Shown: positions 42,575-52,430 of the stretch, piece after piece
How positions within the stretch are numbered: position 1 is the first letter of the stretch
Layout: each line of letters begins with the position of its first letter
From: Pseudomonas capsici
Lineage (GTDB): Bacteria; Pseudomonadota; Gammaproteobacteria; Pseudomonadales; Pseudomonadaceae
DNA: 64,000 nucleotides
Direction of reading: 5' to 3'
Assembly (NCBI RefSeq): GCF_017165765.1
Contig: NZ_JAFGZD010000018.1
Coordinates: 43,734-107,733, forward strand
The notes under the pieces: generated by a model
Told to the model about the DNA's origin: nothing
The model's database searches: none
Seen by the model: only the letters and a program-made list of their open reading frames with translations
Translations under genes and position numbers: made by a program

Positions 42575-45500
42575 GTATGCCAACCAGCGAAGTAATCGTA
42601 TCTAGATATCTATTCGATGAGGATACGCCTCCTGCCGATCTTAAAGACGAAAAACTTATCCGCCCCAAGGATGCTGTGGGGAGAGTGTTTTCTGTTGATA
42701 TTAATGAATACATGACCATCGGAGCCGGTCGCTTCGTTGGTGTTGAGGAATTTAGATATGTACGTAATTTTCTAAGTGGACAGGATAGCGCCTACTTAAG
42801 TGATGGTAAAAAGCTGGCTCCCGGGGTTTACAGTACGCTAGACCTCTTGCGTGAGTATTTCATCACAGAAGACAAATCACGCTTATCTGTTAGCGGCTAC
42901 TATCGAGGTGTAGACGAGCCGGACTATGCGGATCGAGCTTATGTATTTGGTACGGGTGCATATAGAATTAATGATGACGCAGTTTTTATCGTTAATGAAG
43001 ATGGCTCAAGGTCTATTTCCAATATCTATGTCAAGCCAGAAAAAGATGATTTTGATTATGAGGGTAAAGGTTTTCTGGCAGATATAACTAATGCTTTGAC
43101 AGAGAGTGAGATTGACCCTTCCGGAATTGGCAGGAAGGTTCCTATAGTTTTCACTGGAACAGTTACCGATAGACAGAGTTTTACCAGTGCCGACTGGGCT
43201 TCGCTGGAAGCATTGAGTCGCGAAAAGGAAAGGGTCGAGGCCGAAAATAAACTCCTGCTTCTTACCGGTTCACCGGGGTTCGCCGCACAGTTTGCAGCCA
43301 TTCTTGGACGGCTGGTAACTAACGATATCATTACCTACGAAGACAGTGACGGTCGGTATGTTGTCTATGACGGTAGAGATATCAATAACAACGGTGTCAT
43401 CGACCCTTACAAGCTGAATAACGTCACCGAACTCATCATGAGTAAAGGTGCAGCCGTTATAGCCGGCAACGGCAACGACACCCTTTATGGAACAAACTAC
43501 TCAAACGACGAACTCTACGGTGGTGCCGGGAACGATCAGCTCGATGGTCGCAAAGGTGCTGACCGCATGCTCGGCGGATCGGGAGACGATACCTATACCG
43601 TGGATGACGAGGGTGACACCGTCGTCGAAAAGGCAGGTGAGGGTACGGATACCGTCAAGTCCAGTGTCGAGTTCAGTCTGGCCGATGAGTTTGAGAATCT
43701 GGAGCTGACAGGAACTGCCAGCATCAATGGAACAGGCAATAACCTCGACAACCGTATCCTGGGCAACTCGGGAAGTAACGTTCTGCGAGGAGAGGGCGGC
43801 AACGATTACATTTCGGGTAACTCCGGAAACGATACGATTGATGGCGGCGCCGGGAACGACACACTCATTGGTGGCTATGGCAGCGACGTTCTGGAGGGTG
43901 GGGATGGCAATGACATTCTGCAAGGCAGTGAAAGCGGTGACAGAGGCAGTTCCGACTCCGATACGCTGAACGGAGGTGCAGGCTTCGATATCTACAAGGC
44001 GCAGTCCCATGACGTCATCTTCGACTCTGATGGCAGCGGAGGCGTCTATCTTGAGAACCGCCGACTCACCGGCGGCAAGCGCAAAGAGGAAGATCCTGAA
44101 GACACCTATTACGGTGACGGCAATACCTATGTGCTCAAGAACGGCATCCTGACCATCAACGGCAGCCTGACCGTCAATGCGTTCAAGAACTATGACCTCG
44201 GCATTGCTCTGGAACTCGAGGACGAAGAGGAGGAAGAAGCTCCCGAGACTGACGATGCTGAAAACCGTACTTCCCCCATTGTTCTCGACCTTGACGGTGA
44301 CGGCATTGAAACGCTTGCGGTCGGTGCGAGTTATTTCGATCTCGATAGCGACGGCCTGAGCGAGATGGCTGGCTGGGTCAGCCCCGACGACGGTCTGCTG
44401 GTACATGATCGCAACGGTGACGGCCGTATCAGTAACGGTACCGAACTGTTCGGTAACCACAGTCTGCTGAACAATGGGCAGACAGCCGGGAATGGATATC
44501 AAGCCCTGGCCGAATACGACAGCAATGGCGACGGCATTATCAACGCCCAGGACGCCTCCTATGCCAAGTTGCAGGTCTGGCGCGATCTCAACGGAAACGG
44601 CACCAGTGATATCGGAGAGTTGCAAAGCCTGACTGATGCTGGCGTGGTGTCGATCAGCACAGGCTACACCGATTCAAGCCATGTCGACGCCCATGGACAT
44701 GAGCACCGCCAGGTCAGCACCATCATGCTGGCCAACGGCATGGCATCGACTGCGGCGGACGTCTGGTTCAAGGTTGACGCCTCCAAGCGCGTCAACAGCG
44801 GGGACATCGCGCTTACTGACGATGTCTATTTCCTGGCCAACGCCAAGGGGTTTGGCAAGGTGCAAGATCTGCATCAGGCCATGGTGCTCGACCCTGAACT
44901 GAAGACGCTGCTCGCCCAGTACGTATCCGCTACCGACGCGGCCAGCCGCGACCAGTTACTGGACAACCTGATCTATCGTTGGGCCGGAGCGCAGGATGTC
45001 GATCCCTTCAGCCGTGATCCCAAGAAGATCTATTCCCATGTGATGGACGCACGTCAGCTTGTCACCCTCGAAAACCTGGTGGGCCATGCCTACATGGGGC
45101 TCTGGTGCTGGGGGGAACGCGATCCCAACCCGCACGGACAGGCTGCTCCGGTCCTGGTGGCCGAGTATCTTGAATTCAAACGCTTCACGGCAGCGCAGAT
45201 CCTGGCCCAGACCGAATATGCCAGTGAACTGGACATTATCCGTTCTGCGTTCGGCTCGGATGCCCATGGTATTTCTGTCGACTGGGATGAGCTCAAGGGC
45301 AAGCTGAATGGATTGCTTGCCAATGGGCAGAGTGATCGTATCCGTGGGGTCATCCAAGTGCTGACTGATCTGGGGACATACTCCCCTGCTTACAGGGCTC
45401 AGCGCGATGCCATGTTCCAGGCCGTGGCTGCATCCAGCCTTGGCCTGGCGCCGTTCTTTGATTTCTCCAGCCTCATAGGCACGGCTGGAAACGATACGCT

Positions 45501-48500
45501 TTATGGCTCGGGTTATGGCTCTCTTTTCTATGGCATGTCAGGTAATGACAGGCTGTATGGCGGCATGAACGGCGATAGCTATCACTTTGCGCGCGGGCAT
45601 GGCAATGACACGATCCTGGACCGGGGAGGCCTGGATCAGATCGTCTTTGCGCAAGGTATTGCCTCCAGTGATCTTGTGTTCTCGCGTAATGTCACGACAG
45701 TCTGGATTCATGTCAGAAATACCGATGGCAGTGATGCTGGCTCATTGCAGATCGATAACTTTTTCAATTTTGATGGTTCGCTGGATTTTGGTGCCATCGA
45801 GTTCATTCGCTTCGATGATGGCAGCAGTCTTAACCAGCAGCAGATCCTGACGCTGTTGACTTCTGCTTCGTTGACCCAGGGGAACGATCTGGTTTTTGGC
45901 ACTGTGATCGATGACACCATTGATGCACTTGCCGGCAATGACAACATCCATGGCCTGGGGGGGAACGATCAGTTAGCCGGCGGGGCTGGCGATGATGTGG
46001 TGATGGGCGACGACGGCAATGACGTCCTGACTGGCGGTATTGGTAATGATGTCTTGATCGGAGGACGTGGCAGCGACACCTATGTATTCGAGACCGGTCA
46101 TGGTCATGATGTGATCGACAACGCTGCCGACTCGACCGAGCTGAAGCGTGACCGGCTGATGTTCGGTGCCGGTATCGAGCCGGAATCAGTGATCGCCAGG
46201 CGTAAAGGCGATGACCTGCTCCTGCAGATATCCGCGAATGACAGCATTCGCTTGACACGTTACTTTGCAGCCGAAGCGGGCGATGGCACGGCAGTCGATG
46301 AAGTCGTCTTCCACGACGGCACGCTCTGGGGCATTGCCGACATCAAGCGCAAGGTTCTGGAGGCGGGAGCCGGCAACGACGAACTGCTGGGCTATGCCTC
46401 GAACGATGTACTGAATGGTCTGGGCGGTGACGACTTTATCGCCGGATACGGCGGCAACGACACCCTGTTCGGTGGTGACGGGCAGGACTATATCGATGGC
46501 GGTGTCGGGAACGACAGTCTGGCAGGCGAGGCCGGTAACGACCATCTATACGGCGGTGAAGGTAATGACCTGCTGGATGGTGGTGACGGCAATGACGGAA
46601 TGGACGGGGGGGCCGGTGATGATACCTTGCTCGGCGGTGCCGGTGATGACAACCTGAGTGGAGGTGCTGGCCGCGACACGCTTCAGGGCGGTGCTGGTAA
46701 CGATTATCTGGACGGCGGTGCCGGGGACGACTTCCTGGCGGGCGGTGAAGGTAATGATCGTCTCGACGGGGGCAGTGGCACCAACAGCTACCTGTTTGCC
46801 CGCGGCGGTGGCCAGGACATCATCATGGATGCCTACGAAAATGTGGTCACCATTTACCTGTCCGACCTGCCTCTGGAAAACCTGGTGTTCCGTCGCAACG
46901 GCACCAGCCTGGATATCTCTTTCCCGGACAGCCCGCAGGACTTGCTGTCGCTCGCATACTTCTTCAACAACGAAACGCCCTCCGGTGGCATTCACCTGCA
47001 TTACGGAGATGGGCTTGAGGCTGTCATCAGCCCGGAACAACTGCATCTGTTGACCCTGGAGGGCACCGAAGCTGCCGACCTGATCCAGGCCTATTCCGGT
47101 AACGATCTGATCGAGGCACGTGGTGGCGACGATGAGGTGTATGCCGGTGCCGGTAATGACAGCATCGATGGTGGGGAGGGCAACGATTATATCGACGCCG
47201 GTGATGGCGACGATACGTTGCTGGGGGGCAACGGTAACGACACCCTGCTGGGTGGTCTGGGCGACGATGTGCTCACTGGTGGCAGTGGCAATGACCGCAT
47301 GGACGGTGGCGACGGCAATGACCAGTATTTATTCGCCGCTGGCTGGGGCGATGACATCATTTTCAACAGCGTCGGTAGCGATAGCGTGCATTTCAGCGGC
47401 GTAGCGCCGACTGACCTGCTGCTACGCCGCGATGGCCTGGATTTGCTTGTCATTCATCAGGTTACTGGCGACCGGCTCCGTATCCAGGGCCAGTTCTCCT
47501 ATCAGGCCGGGCAGCCCGGAGCGACAGCGGTCGGGCAGTTCGTCTTCGACAATGCCATGGTCTGGGATTTCGAGGCGCTCAGGCTCAAGGCCATTGAAGG
47601 CTCCGACAAGGATGACGCCATCCTGGGCCACGCTGACAATGATGTGATTGAGGCGGGCGCTGGCAATGACTATGTCGATGCCGCGGAAGGTGATGACGTA
47701 GTGGCCGGAGGTGACGGCAATGACACGCTCTATGCCGGTGGCGGGAATGACACTCTGCATGGAGACGACGGCGACGACCTGCTGATCGGCGGTGCAGGCT
47801 TTGACACACTGCATGGCGGCGCGGGCAACGACACACTTCGTGGCTACGGTCTGCTGGATGGCGGCACCGGAAATGACTTGATCGAAGGCAGTGGCGAACT
47901 GCTTGGCGGAGATGGAGAGGACATTCTGCGAGGCCAGGGCAATGACATATTGTCAGGCGGTGCGGGCAATGACGTTCTGGAGGCCTACAGCAATCCCTGG
48001 ATTCGCAATACAAACACGCTTTCCGGCGGTACGGGAGATGACACGCTATACGGCTCCTTTGGTGACGACACCTATCTTTTCAATCTGGGTGATGGCCTGG
48101 ATCTGCTGATCGAGCGTCGTGCCGAGCAGGCCTATAGCAATATCGCGCCGTCCTTTGACATCTTGCGTTTCGGCGAAGGCATCAGCGTCCAGAGCCTGAG
48201 TTTCGTCCGGACCGGCAACGATCTGCTCATCAGCCACAGCAACGGCACAGACGCCATTACCGTACAGAACTGGTATCAGGAGCCGAGCGAGCACTTCAAG
48301 CTGGAACGCCTGGAGTTCGCCGATGGCTCCGTGCTCAGCGGCAGCGATGTCGAGGCGCGCGCCATTACCCTGGGAACCAGCGGTAACGACACGCTCATGG
48401 GTTATCGCAATCAGGATGACCGCATTTATGGTGGTGCCGGCGATGACCAGATCTGGGGCCAGGCGGGCAATGACCTGCTGGTGGGCGGTGACGGTGCGGA

Positions 48501-51066
48501 CTACCTCGACGGAAGTATCGGCAGCGACCGTCTTGAAGGCGGCACAGGTAACGATTCGCTGATCGGAGGGCAGGGCGCGGATGTCATGCTCGGCGGGGCG
48601 GGCGACGACTATTACGCGGTCGATAACGTCAACGATCAGGTGATCGAACTTGCGAACGAAGGCGATGATTTTATTCGTACCACGGTCAGCTATACGCTCG
48701 GTGCCCATGTCGAACGTATGGCCTCCGATGGATCGGCGAATCTGGTTCTGACCGGTAACGAACTGGCCAACGGCCTGTGGGGCAATGCTGGCGACAACGT
48801 GCTGGCTGGCCTGCTGGGCAACGACTATCTCTCCGGTGGTACAGGTAACGATGTCTATGTGTTCAACCTGGGCGATGGTCAGGACACTATCGACAACACC
48901 GACGTTATAGGCGCAGTCGATACGCTGCGTTTCGGTTCGGGGATCAGCGATAACGACGTCCTGGCTTTCCAGCAGGGCGAACATCTGTTCCTGAAGATCA
49001 AGGGGGCCAATGACCAGATAGCCCTGTTGAGTTACTACTCGGCCAATACTGTCAGCAACGGCGTCACTGTTGACAAGAAGATCGACCGGGTTGAGTTCGC
49101 CAACGGTGTTGTCTGGGATCAAGCCAGATTGCAGGAGGTCGCGAGCCGGGCTGCCAGCAACAAAGCCCCGGTAGTCAACGCCAGCGTCCCATCCTTGACG
49201 GCGAGCCAGGGTGCGGCTTTCAGCTACACCATTGCTGAAAATACCATTACCGACCCTGATGCCTGGGACTCCATCACCTACAGCGTGAAAATGAGGGACG
49301 GCTCCGACGTTCCCGCCTGGCTTAAATTCGATGCCAAGACCCGGACGCTTTCCGGCACACCTTCGGCATCTGACGTGGGAAGCCTGCAGTTCATCCTGTG
49401 GGGCACGGACAACTACGGCTATGCCGCCGGCACCTATGCCAACCTGACCGTTACGCTGCCCAACCAGGCTCCCAGAGTTGCCAACGCGCTGGCGGACCAG
49501 AGCGTGGCAGAGGGAGCGCTCTTGTCTTATACCGTGCCAAGCGGCGCGTTTACCGACCCCGACAGCGGCGATACGTTGACCTACACCGCGACTCTGGCAG
49601 ATGGCAGCGCATTGCCTTCCTGGCTGACATTCAATGCGTCTACCCGTCAGTTCAGCGGTACGGCACCGACCTCGGCCACCGGTACGACGAGCGTCAAAGT
49701 CGTTGCCAGAGACAAGGGCGGGCTGACCGCTTCGGATGTCATGGACATCGTTGTGACCGTTCAGAACCTGACGCTGAACGGTACATCTGGAGCCGATACC
49801 CTTACCGGTCGCTCGGGCAACGATACCTTGAGCGGGGGAGCTGGCAACGACACTCTGACCGGCAATGCGGGCAATGACCGACTCGATGGTGGCGCGGGCA
49901 ACGACACGATGCGGGGAGGTACCGGCGACGATACCTATGTGGTGGATTCGGCCTCCGATGTAGTAACCGAAAACGCAGCAGAGGGTAACGACACCGTGGA
50001 ATCCAGCGTGACCTTGACCCTGGGCGCCAATGTCGAGAACCTGACCTTGACCGGTACTTCGGCTATCAACGGTACGGGGAATACTCTGGACAACATCCTC
50101 ACCGGTAACAGTGCAGTCAACACCCTGACGGGAGGCGCGGGCAACGACCGTCTGGACGGTAAGGCCGGTGCTGACCGACTCATCGGCGGTGCGGGTAACG
50201 ACACTTACGTGGTGGACAATACCAGCGACACCATCACCGAGAATGCCAGCGAAGGAACCGATACTGTCGAATCCAGCGTGACCTGGACTCTGGGCAACAA
50301 CCTTGAAAACCTGACGCTGACAGGTACTGCCGCGCTTAATGGTACAGGCAATGCCCTGGACAACATCCTTACCGGTAACAGTGCGGTCAACACCCTGACG
50401 GGGGGAGCAGGCAACGACCGCCTGGACGGCAAGGCGGGTGCCGACAGGCTCATCGGAGGAGCGGGTAACGACACCTATGTAGTGGACAATACCGGCGACA
50501 TCATCACCGAAAATGCCAATGAGGGAACCGACACCGTCGAATCCAGCGTGACCTGGACCTTGGGCGCCAACCTGGAAAACCTCACTCTGGTCGGCACTTC
50601 AGCCATCAACGGCACGGGCAATGCCCTTGCCAACGTCCTCAGTGGCAACGCTGCGGCCAATATCCTGACCGGTGGCGCGGGCAACGACACCTATATTCTG
50701 GGACGAGGCTATGGCGTCGATACCGTGGTCGAGAATGATTCGACCAGCGGCAATACCGACGTTGCTTCTTTCATGGAGGGCATCGCTGCCGATCAGCTCT
50801 GGTTCCGCAAGGTGTCCGGTACCAACAACCTGGAAGTCAGCATCATCGGAACCTCCGATGCACTGGTAATCAAGGATTGGTACGCAGGTAATGCCACTCA
50901 TGTCGAACAGTTCAAGACCAGTAATGGCAAGACACTGCTCGACAGCAAGGTGCAGGGGCTGGTGGATGCGATGGCAGCGTTCTCGCCGCCTGCGGCTGGT
51001 CAATTGACCTTGCCGGATAACTACAAGGAGCAGTTGTCATCGGTGATTGCGGCCAACTGGCAGTAA
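42571..51066 (+). CDS. Giant RTX (hemolysin-type calcium-binding) protein
   Basis: A 2831-residue protein. Residues 1-295 are non-repetitive and AT-rich in coding DNA. Glycine-aspartate nonapeptides (GGAGNDxLx) occur at about 296-480, 970-2097 and 2404-2707, mixed with calcium-binding-related domains such as SIRLTRYFAAEAGDG. An EF-hand-like segment (VLDLDGDGIETL, DSNGDGIINAQD) spans about 571-700. Two cadherin/dystroglycan-like domains lie at about 2197-2400. The last 124 residues resemble a type I secretion signal region. No dedicated ABC exporter is in the window. It is probably a secreted calcium-dependent adhesin or toxin. Confidence 0.9.
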   Translation: MSMPTSEVIVSRYLFDEDTPPADLKDEKLIRPKDAVGRVFSVDINEYMTIGAGRFVGVEEFRYVRNFLSGQDSAYLSDGKKLAPGVYSTLDLLREYFITEDKSRLSVSGYYRGVDEPDYADRAYVFGTGAYRINDDAVFIVNEDGSRSISNIYVKPEKDDFDYEGKGFLADITNALTESEIDPSGIGRKVPIVFTGTVTDRQSFTSADWASLEALSREKERVEAENKLLLLTGSPGFAAQFAAILGRLVTNDIITYEDSDGRYVVYDGRDINNNGVIDPYKLNNVTELIMSKGAAVIAGNGNDTLYGTNYSNDELYGGAGNDQLDGRKGADRMLGGSGDDTYTVDDEGDTVVEKAGEGTDTVKSSVEFSLADEFENLELTGTASINGTGNNLDNRILGNSGSNVLRGEGGNDYISGNSGNDTIDGGAGNDTLIGGYGSDVLEGGDGNDILQGSESGDRGSSDSDTLNGGAGFDIYKAQSHDVIFDSDGSGGVYLENRRLTGGKRKEEDPEDTYYGDGNTYVLKNGILTINGSLTVNAFKNYDLGIALELEDEEEEEAPETDDAENRTSPIVLDLDGDGIETLAVGASYFDLDSDGLSEMAGWVSPDDGLLVHDRNGDGRISNGTELFGNHSLLNNGQTAGNGYQALAEYDSNGDGIINAQDASYAKLQVWRDLNGNGTSDIGELQSLTDAGVVSISTGYTDSSHVDAHGHEHRQVSTIMLANGMASTAADVWFKVDASKRVNSGDIALTDDVYFLANAKGFGKVQDLHQAMVLDPELKTLLAQYVSATDAASRDQLLDNLIYRWAGAQDVDPFSRDPKKIYSHVMDARQLVTLENLVGHAYMGLWCWGERDPNPHGQAAPVLVAEYLEFKRFTAAQILAQTEYASELDIIRSAFGSDAHGISVDWDELKGKLNGLLANGQSDRIRGVIQVLTDLGTYSPAYRAQRDAMFQAVAASSLGLAPFFDFSSLIGTAGNDTLYGSGYGSLFYGMSGNDRLYGGMNGDSYHFARGHGNDTILDRGGLDQIVFAQGIASSDLVFSRNVTTVWIHVRNTDGSDAGSLQIDNFFNFDGSLDFGAIEFIRFDDGSSLNQQQILTLLTSASLTQGNDLVFGTVIDDTIDALAGNDNIHGLGGNDQLAGGAGDDVVMGDDGNDVLTGGIGNDVLIGGRGSDTYVFETGHGHDVIDNAADSTELKRDRLMFGAGIEPESVIARRKGDDLLLQISANDSIRLTRYFAAEAGDGTAVDEVVFHDGTLWGIADIKRKVLEAGAGNDELLGYASNDVLNGLGGDDFIAGYGGNDTLFGGDGQDYIDGGVGNDSLAGEAGNDHLYGGEGNDLLDGGDGNDGMDGGAGDDTLLGGAGDDNLSGGAGRDTLQGGAGNDYLDGGAGDDFLAGGEGNDRLDGGSGTNSYLFARGGGQDIIMDAYENVVTIYLSDLPLENLVFRRNGTSLDISFPDSPQDLLSLAYFFNNETPSGGIHLHYGDGLEAVISPEQLHLLTLEGTEAADLIQAYSGNDLIEARGGDDEVYAGAGNDSIDGGEGNDYIDAGDGDDTLLGGNGNDTLLGGLGDDVLTGGSGNDRMDGGDGNDQYLFAAGWGDDIIFNSVGSDSVHFSGVAPTDLLLRRDGLDLLVIHQVTGDRLRIQGQFSYQAGQPGATAVGQFVFDNAMVWDFEALRLKAIEGSDKDDAILGHADNDVIEAGAGNDYVDAAEGDDVVAGGDGNDTLYAGGGNDTLHGDDGDDLLIGGAGFDTLHGGAGNDTLRGYGLLDGGTGNDLIEGSGELLGGDGEDILRGQGNDILSGGAGNDVLEAYSNPWIRNTNTLSGGTGDDTLYGSFGDDTYLFNLGDGLDLLIERRAEQAYSNIAPSFDILRFGEGISVQSLSFVRTGNDLLISHSNGTDAITVQNWYQEPSEHFKLERLEFADGSVLSGSDVEARAITLGTSGNDTLMGYRNQDDRIYGGAGDDQIWGQAGNDLLVGGDGADYLDGSIGSDRLEGGTGNDSLIGGQGADVMLGGAGDDYYAVDNVNDQVIELANEGDDFIRTTVSYTLGAHVERMASDGSANLVLTGNELANGLWGNAGDNVLAGLLGNDYLSGGTGNDVYVFNLGDGQDTIDNTDVIGAVDTLRFGSGISDNDVLAFQQGEHLFLKIKGANDQIALLSYYSANTVSNGVTVDKKIDRVEFANGVVWDQARLQEVASRAASNKAPVVNASVPSLTASQGAAFSYTIAENTITDPDAWDSITYSVKMRDGSDVPAWLKFDAKTRTLSGTPSASDVGSLQFILWGTDNYGYAAGTYANLTVTLPNQAPRVANALADQSVAEGALLSYTVPSGAFTDPDSGDTLTYTATLADGSALPSWLTFNASTRQFSGTAPTSATGTTSVKVVARDKGGLTASDVMDIVVTVQNLTLNGTSGADTLTGRSGNDTLSGGAGNDTLTGNAGNDRLDGGAGNDTMRGGTGDDTYVVDSASDVVTENAAEGNDTVESSVTLTLGANVENLTLTGTSAINGTGNTLDNILTGNSAVNTLTGGAGNDRLDGKAGADRLIGGAGNDTYVVDNTSDTITENASEGTDTVESSVTWTLGNNLENLTLTGTAALNGTGNALDNILTGNSAVNTLTGGAGNDRLDGKAGADRLIGGAGNDTYVVDNTGDIITENANEGTDTVESSVTWTLGANLENLTLVGTSAINGTGNALANVLSGNAAANILTGGAGNDTYILGRGYGVDTVVENDSTSGNTDVASFMEGIAADQLWFRKVSGTNNLEVSIIGTSDALVIKDWYAGNATHVEQFKTSNGKTLLDSKVQGLVDAMAAFSPPAAGQLTLPDNYKEQLSSVIAANWQ
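49930..50685 (+). repeat. 90-residue RTX tandem repeats
   Basis: Units starting at 49930, 50200 and 50470 repeat with an exact 270 bp period; the third is cut to 216 bp. Each encodes DTYVVD, then NGTGNxLxN and ends in GGAGN. One diverged copy lies near residues 340-417 of the same protein (from 43588). Confidence 0.85.
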
Positions 51067-51074
51067 GCACTCTG

Positions 51075-51114
51075 CCTCATAGCCAACCCGCCTGATGGCG
51101 GATTGGTTATGAGG
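51075..51114 (+). terminator. Terminator hairpin after the RTX gene
   Basis: An 18-base arm at 51075-51092 pairs with 51097-51114 around TGAT, with only two G-U pairs. It lies eight bases beyond the RTX stop codon. The U-run is poor, but the stem is very strong. Confidence 0.7.
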
Positions 51115-51154
51115 ACTTGACGGTACACGGAAGACGCAATGTCTTCCGGGAAGC

Positions 51155-51217
51155 TGAGCCGATTATTTTGCCTATTCGGCTCATATTATGAGCCGAATAG
51201 CGCTATTATTCGGCTCA
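51155..51217. promoter_or_regulatory. Operator-like array upstream of the Fic gene
   Basis: Four half-sites TGAGCCGA or TTCGGCTCA lie at 51155-51163 (-), 51174-51183 (+), 51189-51198 (-) and 51208-51217 (+). Both orientations repeat with a 34 bp period. The middle two form a perfect palindrome with 13-base arms (51173-51185, 51187-51199). TATTAT boxes lie within it. It ends 17 bases before the Fic start, ideal for autorepression. Confidence 0.7.
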
Positions 51218-51234
51218 CACCCGAGAGCTTTCCC

Positions 51235-52374
51235 ATGAACGAACCCCTCAACTGGATCTGGCAACACCCGGACTGGCCGCATTTTCGCTGGCAAGCGGAG
51301 CCTCTGGTGGCATTGCTGCGTGCTTGCTCCCAGGCTCAGGGCCGGTTGCTGGGCATGCTCAATGCAGCCGGTGCGGATACCAGCGCGCAGACTGAGCTGG
51401 ATGCCTTGCTGCAGAACATCATCACTTCATCGGCCATCGAGGGCGAGCAACTGAATGTAGGCTCGGTGCGTTCCTCGCTTGCCAGACGTCTTGGGCTTGA
51501 GGGTGGTCAACAGACCAACCCGCGTAGCGAAGGCCTGGCAGAACTGATGCTCGATGCCACGCAACAACATCAGCCCGCGCTGAGCCTTGAACGTCTATTG
51601 CACTGGCATACCTTGTTGTTTCCAGAGCCGCAATCGCTCATGACTCACAGTATTCGGGTGGGAAGCCTGCGAGGCGAAGAGCCCATGCAGGTGGTTTCCG
51701 GACGCATCGATCAACCCACCGTGCATTTTGAAGCGCCGCCACGTCAGGGTCTGGAAGGACAATTGCAGGCATTTCTGGACTGGTTCAATACCAGTCGTTC
51801 CGATGTCAGCCTTGATCCTCTATTGCGTGCAGGGCTGGCGCACTTCTGGTTCGTGACTCTTCATTCCTTCGACGATGGCAACGGACGTCTGACGCGAGCA
51901 ATCACCGATCTGGCGCTGGCTCAGGCTGAAAACCAGTCGATTCGTTTTTACGCCATGTCTGCCAGCATTCTTGCCGCCCGCAAGGAGTATTACCTGATTC
52001 TGGAGCGCAGCCAGAAAGACGGCCTGGATATCACGCCATGGCTGCAATGGTTCCTTCAGACCTTGCTGCATACTCTGGAGCAGGCGATAAACCGCATCGA
52101 CCGGGTTCTGGCAAAAGCACGTTTCTGGCAACAGCACCGGGATAAAAGCCTTGCAGCGGAGCAGGTCAAAGTCCTGAACCGCTTGCTGGACGGGAACCTG
52201 CTGGCCGACAAGCCGGGCTTTGAAGGCGGCATCAGTGCCGCGCAATATCAGGCCGTTGCCAAAGTCAGTAAAGCCACGGCCACCCGGCATCTGGCCGACC
52301 TGCTGGCAAAAGGCTGTTTACAGAAACTGCCGGGAGGCGGGCGCAGTACGCGGTATGAGGTGAGTCGGGGTTAA
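51235..52374 (+). CDS. Fic family protein with N-terminal DUF4172-like and C-terminal HTH
   Basis: A 379-residue protein. The N-terminus WIWQHPDWPHFRW matches the DUF4172 domain. An inhibitory helix motif SxxxEG is seen at S65-E69-G70, and the catalytic Fic motif H210-SFDDGNGR218 is complete, so it should transfer AMP or a related group when relieved. The C-terminal end (ISAAQYQAVAKVSKATATRHLADLLAKGCL) is a winged-helix DNA-binding region. The frame is open to 51139, but the array upstream and a sensible start favour ATG 51235. It probably binds its own promoter. Confidence 0.9.
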   Translation: MNEPLNWIWQHPDWPHFRWQAEPLVALLRACSQAQGRLLGMLNAAGADTSAQTELDALLQNIITSSAIEGEQLNVGSVRSSLARRLGLEGGQQTNPRSEGLAELMLDATQQHQPALSLERLLHWHTLLFPEPQSLMTHSIRVGSLRGEEPMQVVSGRIDQPTVHFEAPPRQGLEGQLQAFLDWFNTSRSDVSLDPLLRAGLAHFWFVTLHSFDDGNGRLTRAITDLALAQAENQSIRFYAMSASILAARKEYYLILERSQKDGLDITPWLQWFLQTLLHTLEQAINRIDRVLAKARFWQQHRDKSLAAEQVKVLNRLLDGNLLADKPGFEGGISAAQYQAVAKVSKATATRHLADLLAKGCLQKLPGGGRSTRYEVSRG

Positions 52375-52387
52375 ACGATCAGCCTGT

Positions 52388-52425
52388 TTCGCGAATGAAT
52401 CGGCTTTGTCCTCTTCATTCGCGAA
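52388..52425. terminator. REP-type hairpin between Fic and M60 genes
   Basis: TTCGCGAATGAA (52388-52399) and TTCATTCGCGAA (52414-52425) form a perfect 12 bp stem with a 14-base loop between convergent genes. It belongs to the same REP family as 13289-13343 and may act as a bidirectional terminator. Confidence 0.65.
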
Positions 52426-52430
52426 GCAGA

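Noticed and set aside
42571..51066. The RTX protein as cargo of the TolC/adaptor genes just upstream
   Set aside because: Possible but unsupported: a base-composition break and separate gene unit divide them, and RTX proteins normally use an ABC exporter, which may lie elsewhere.
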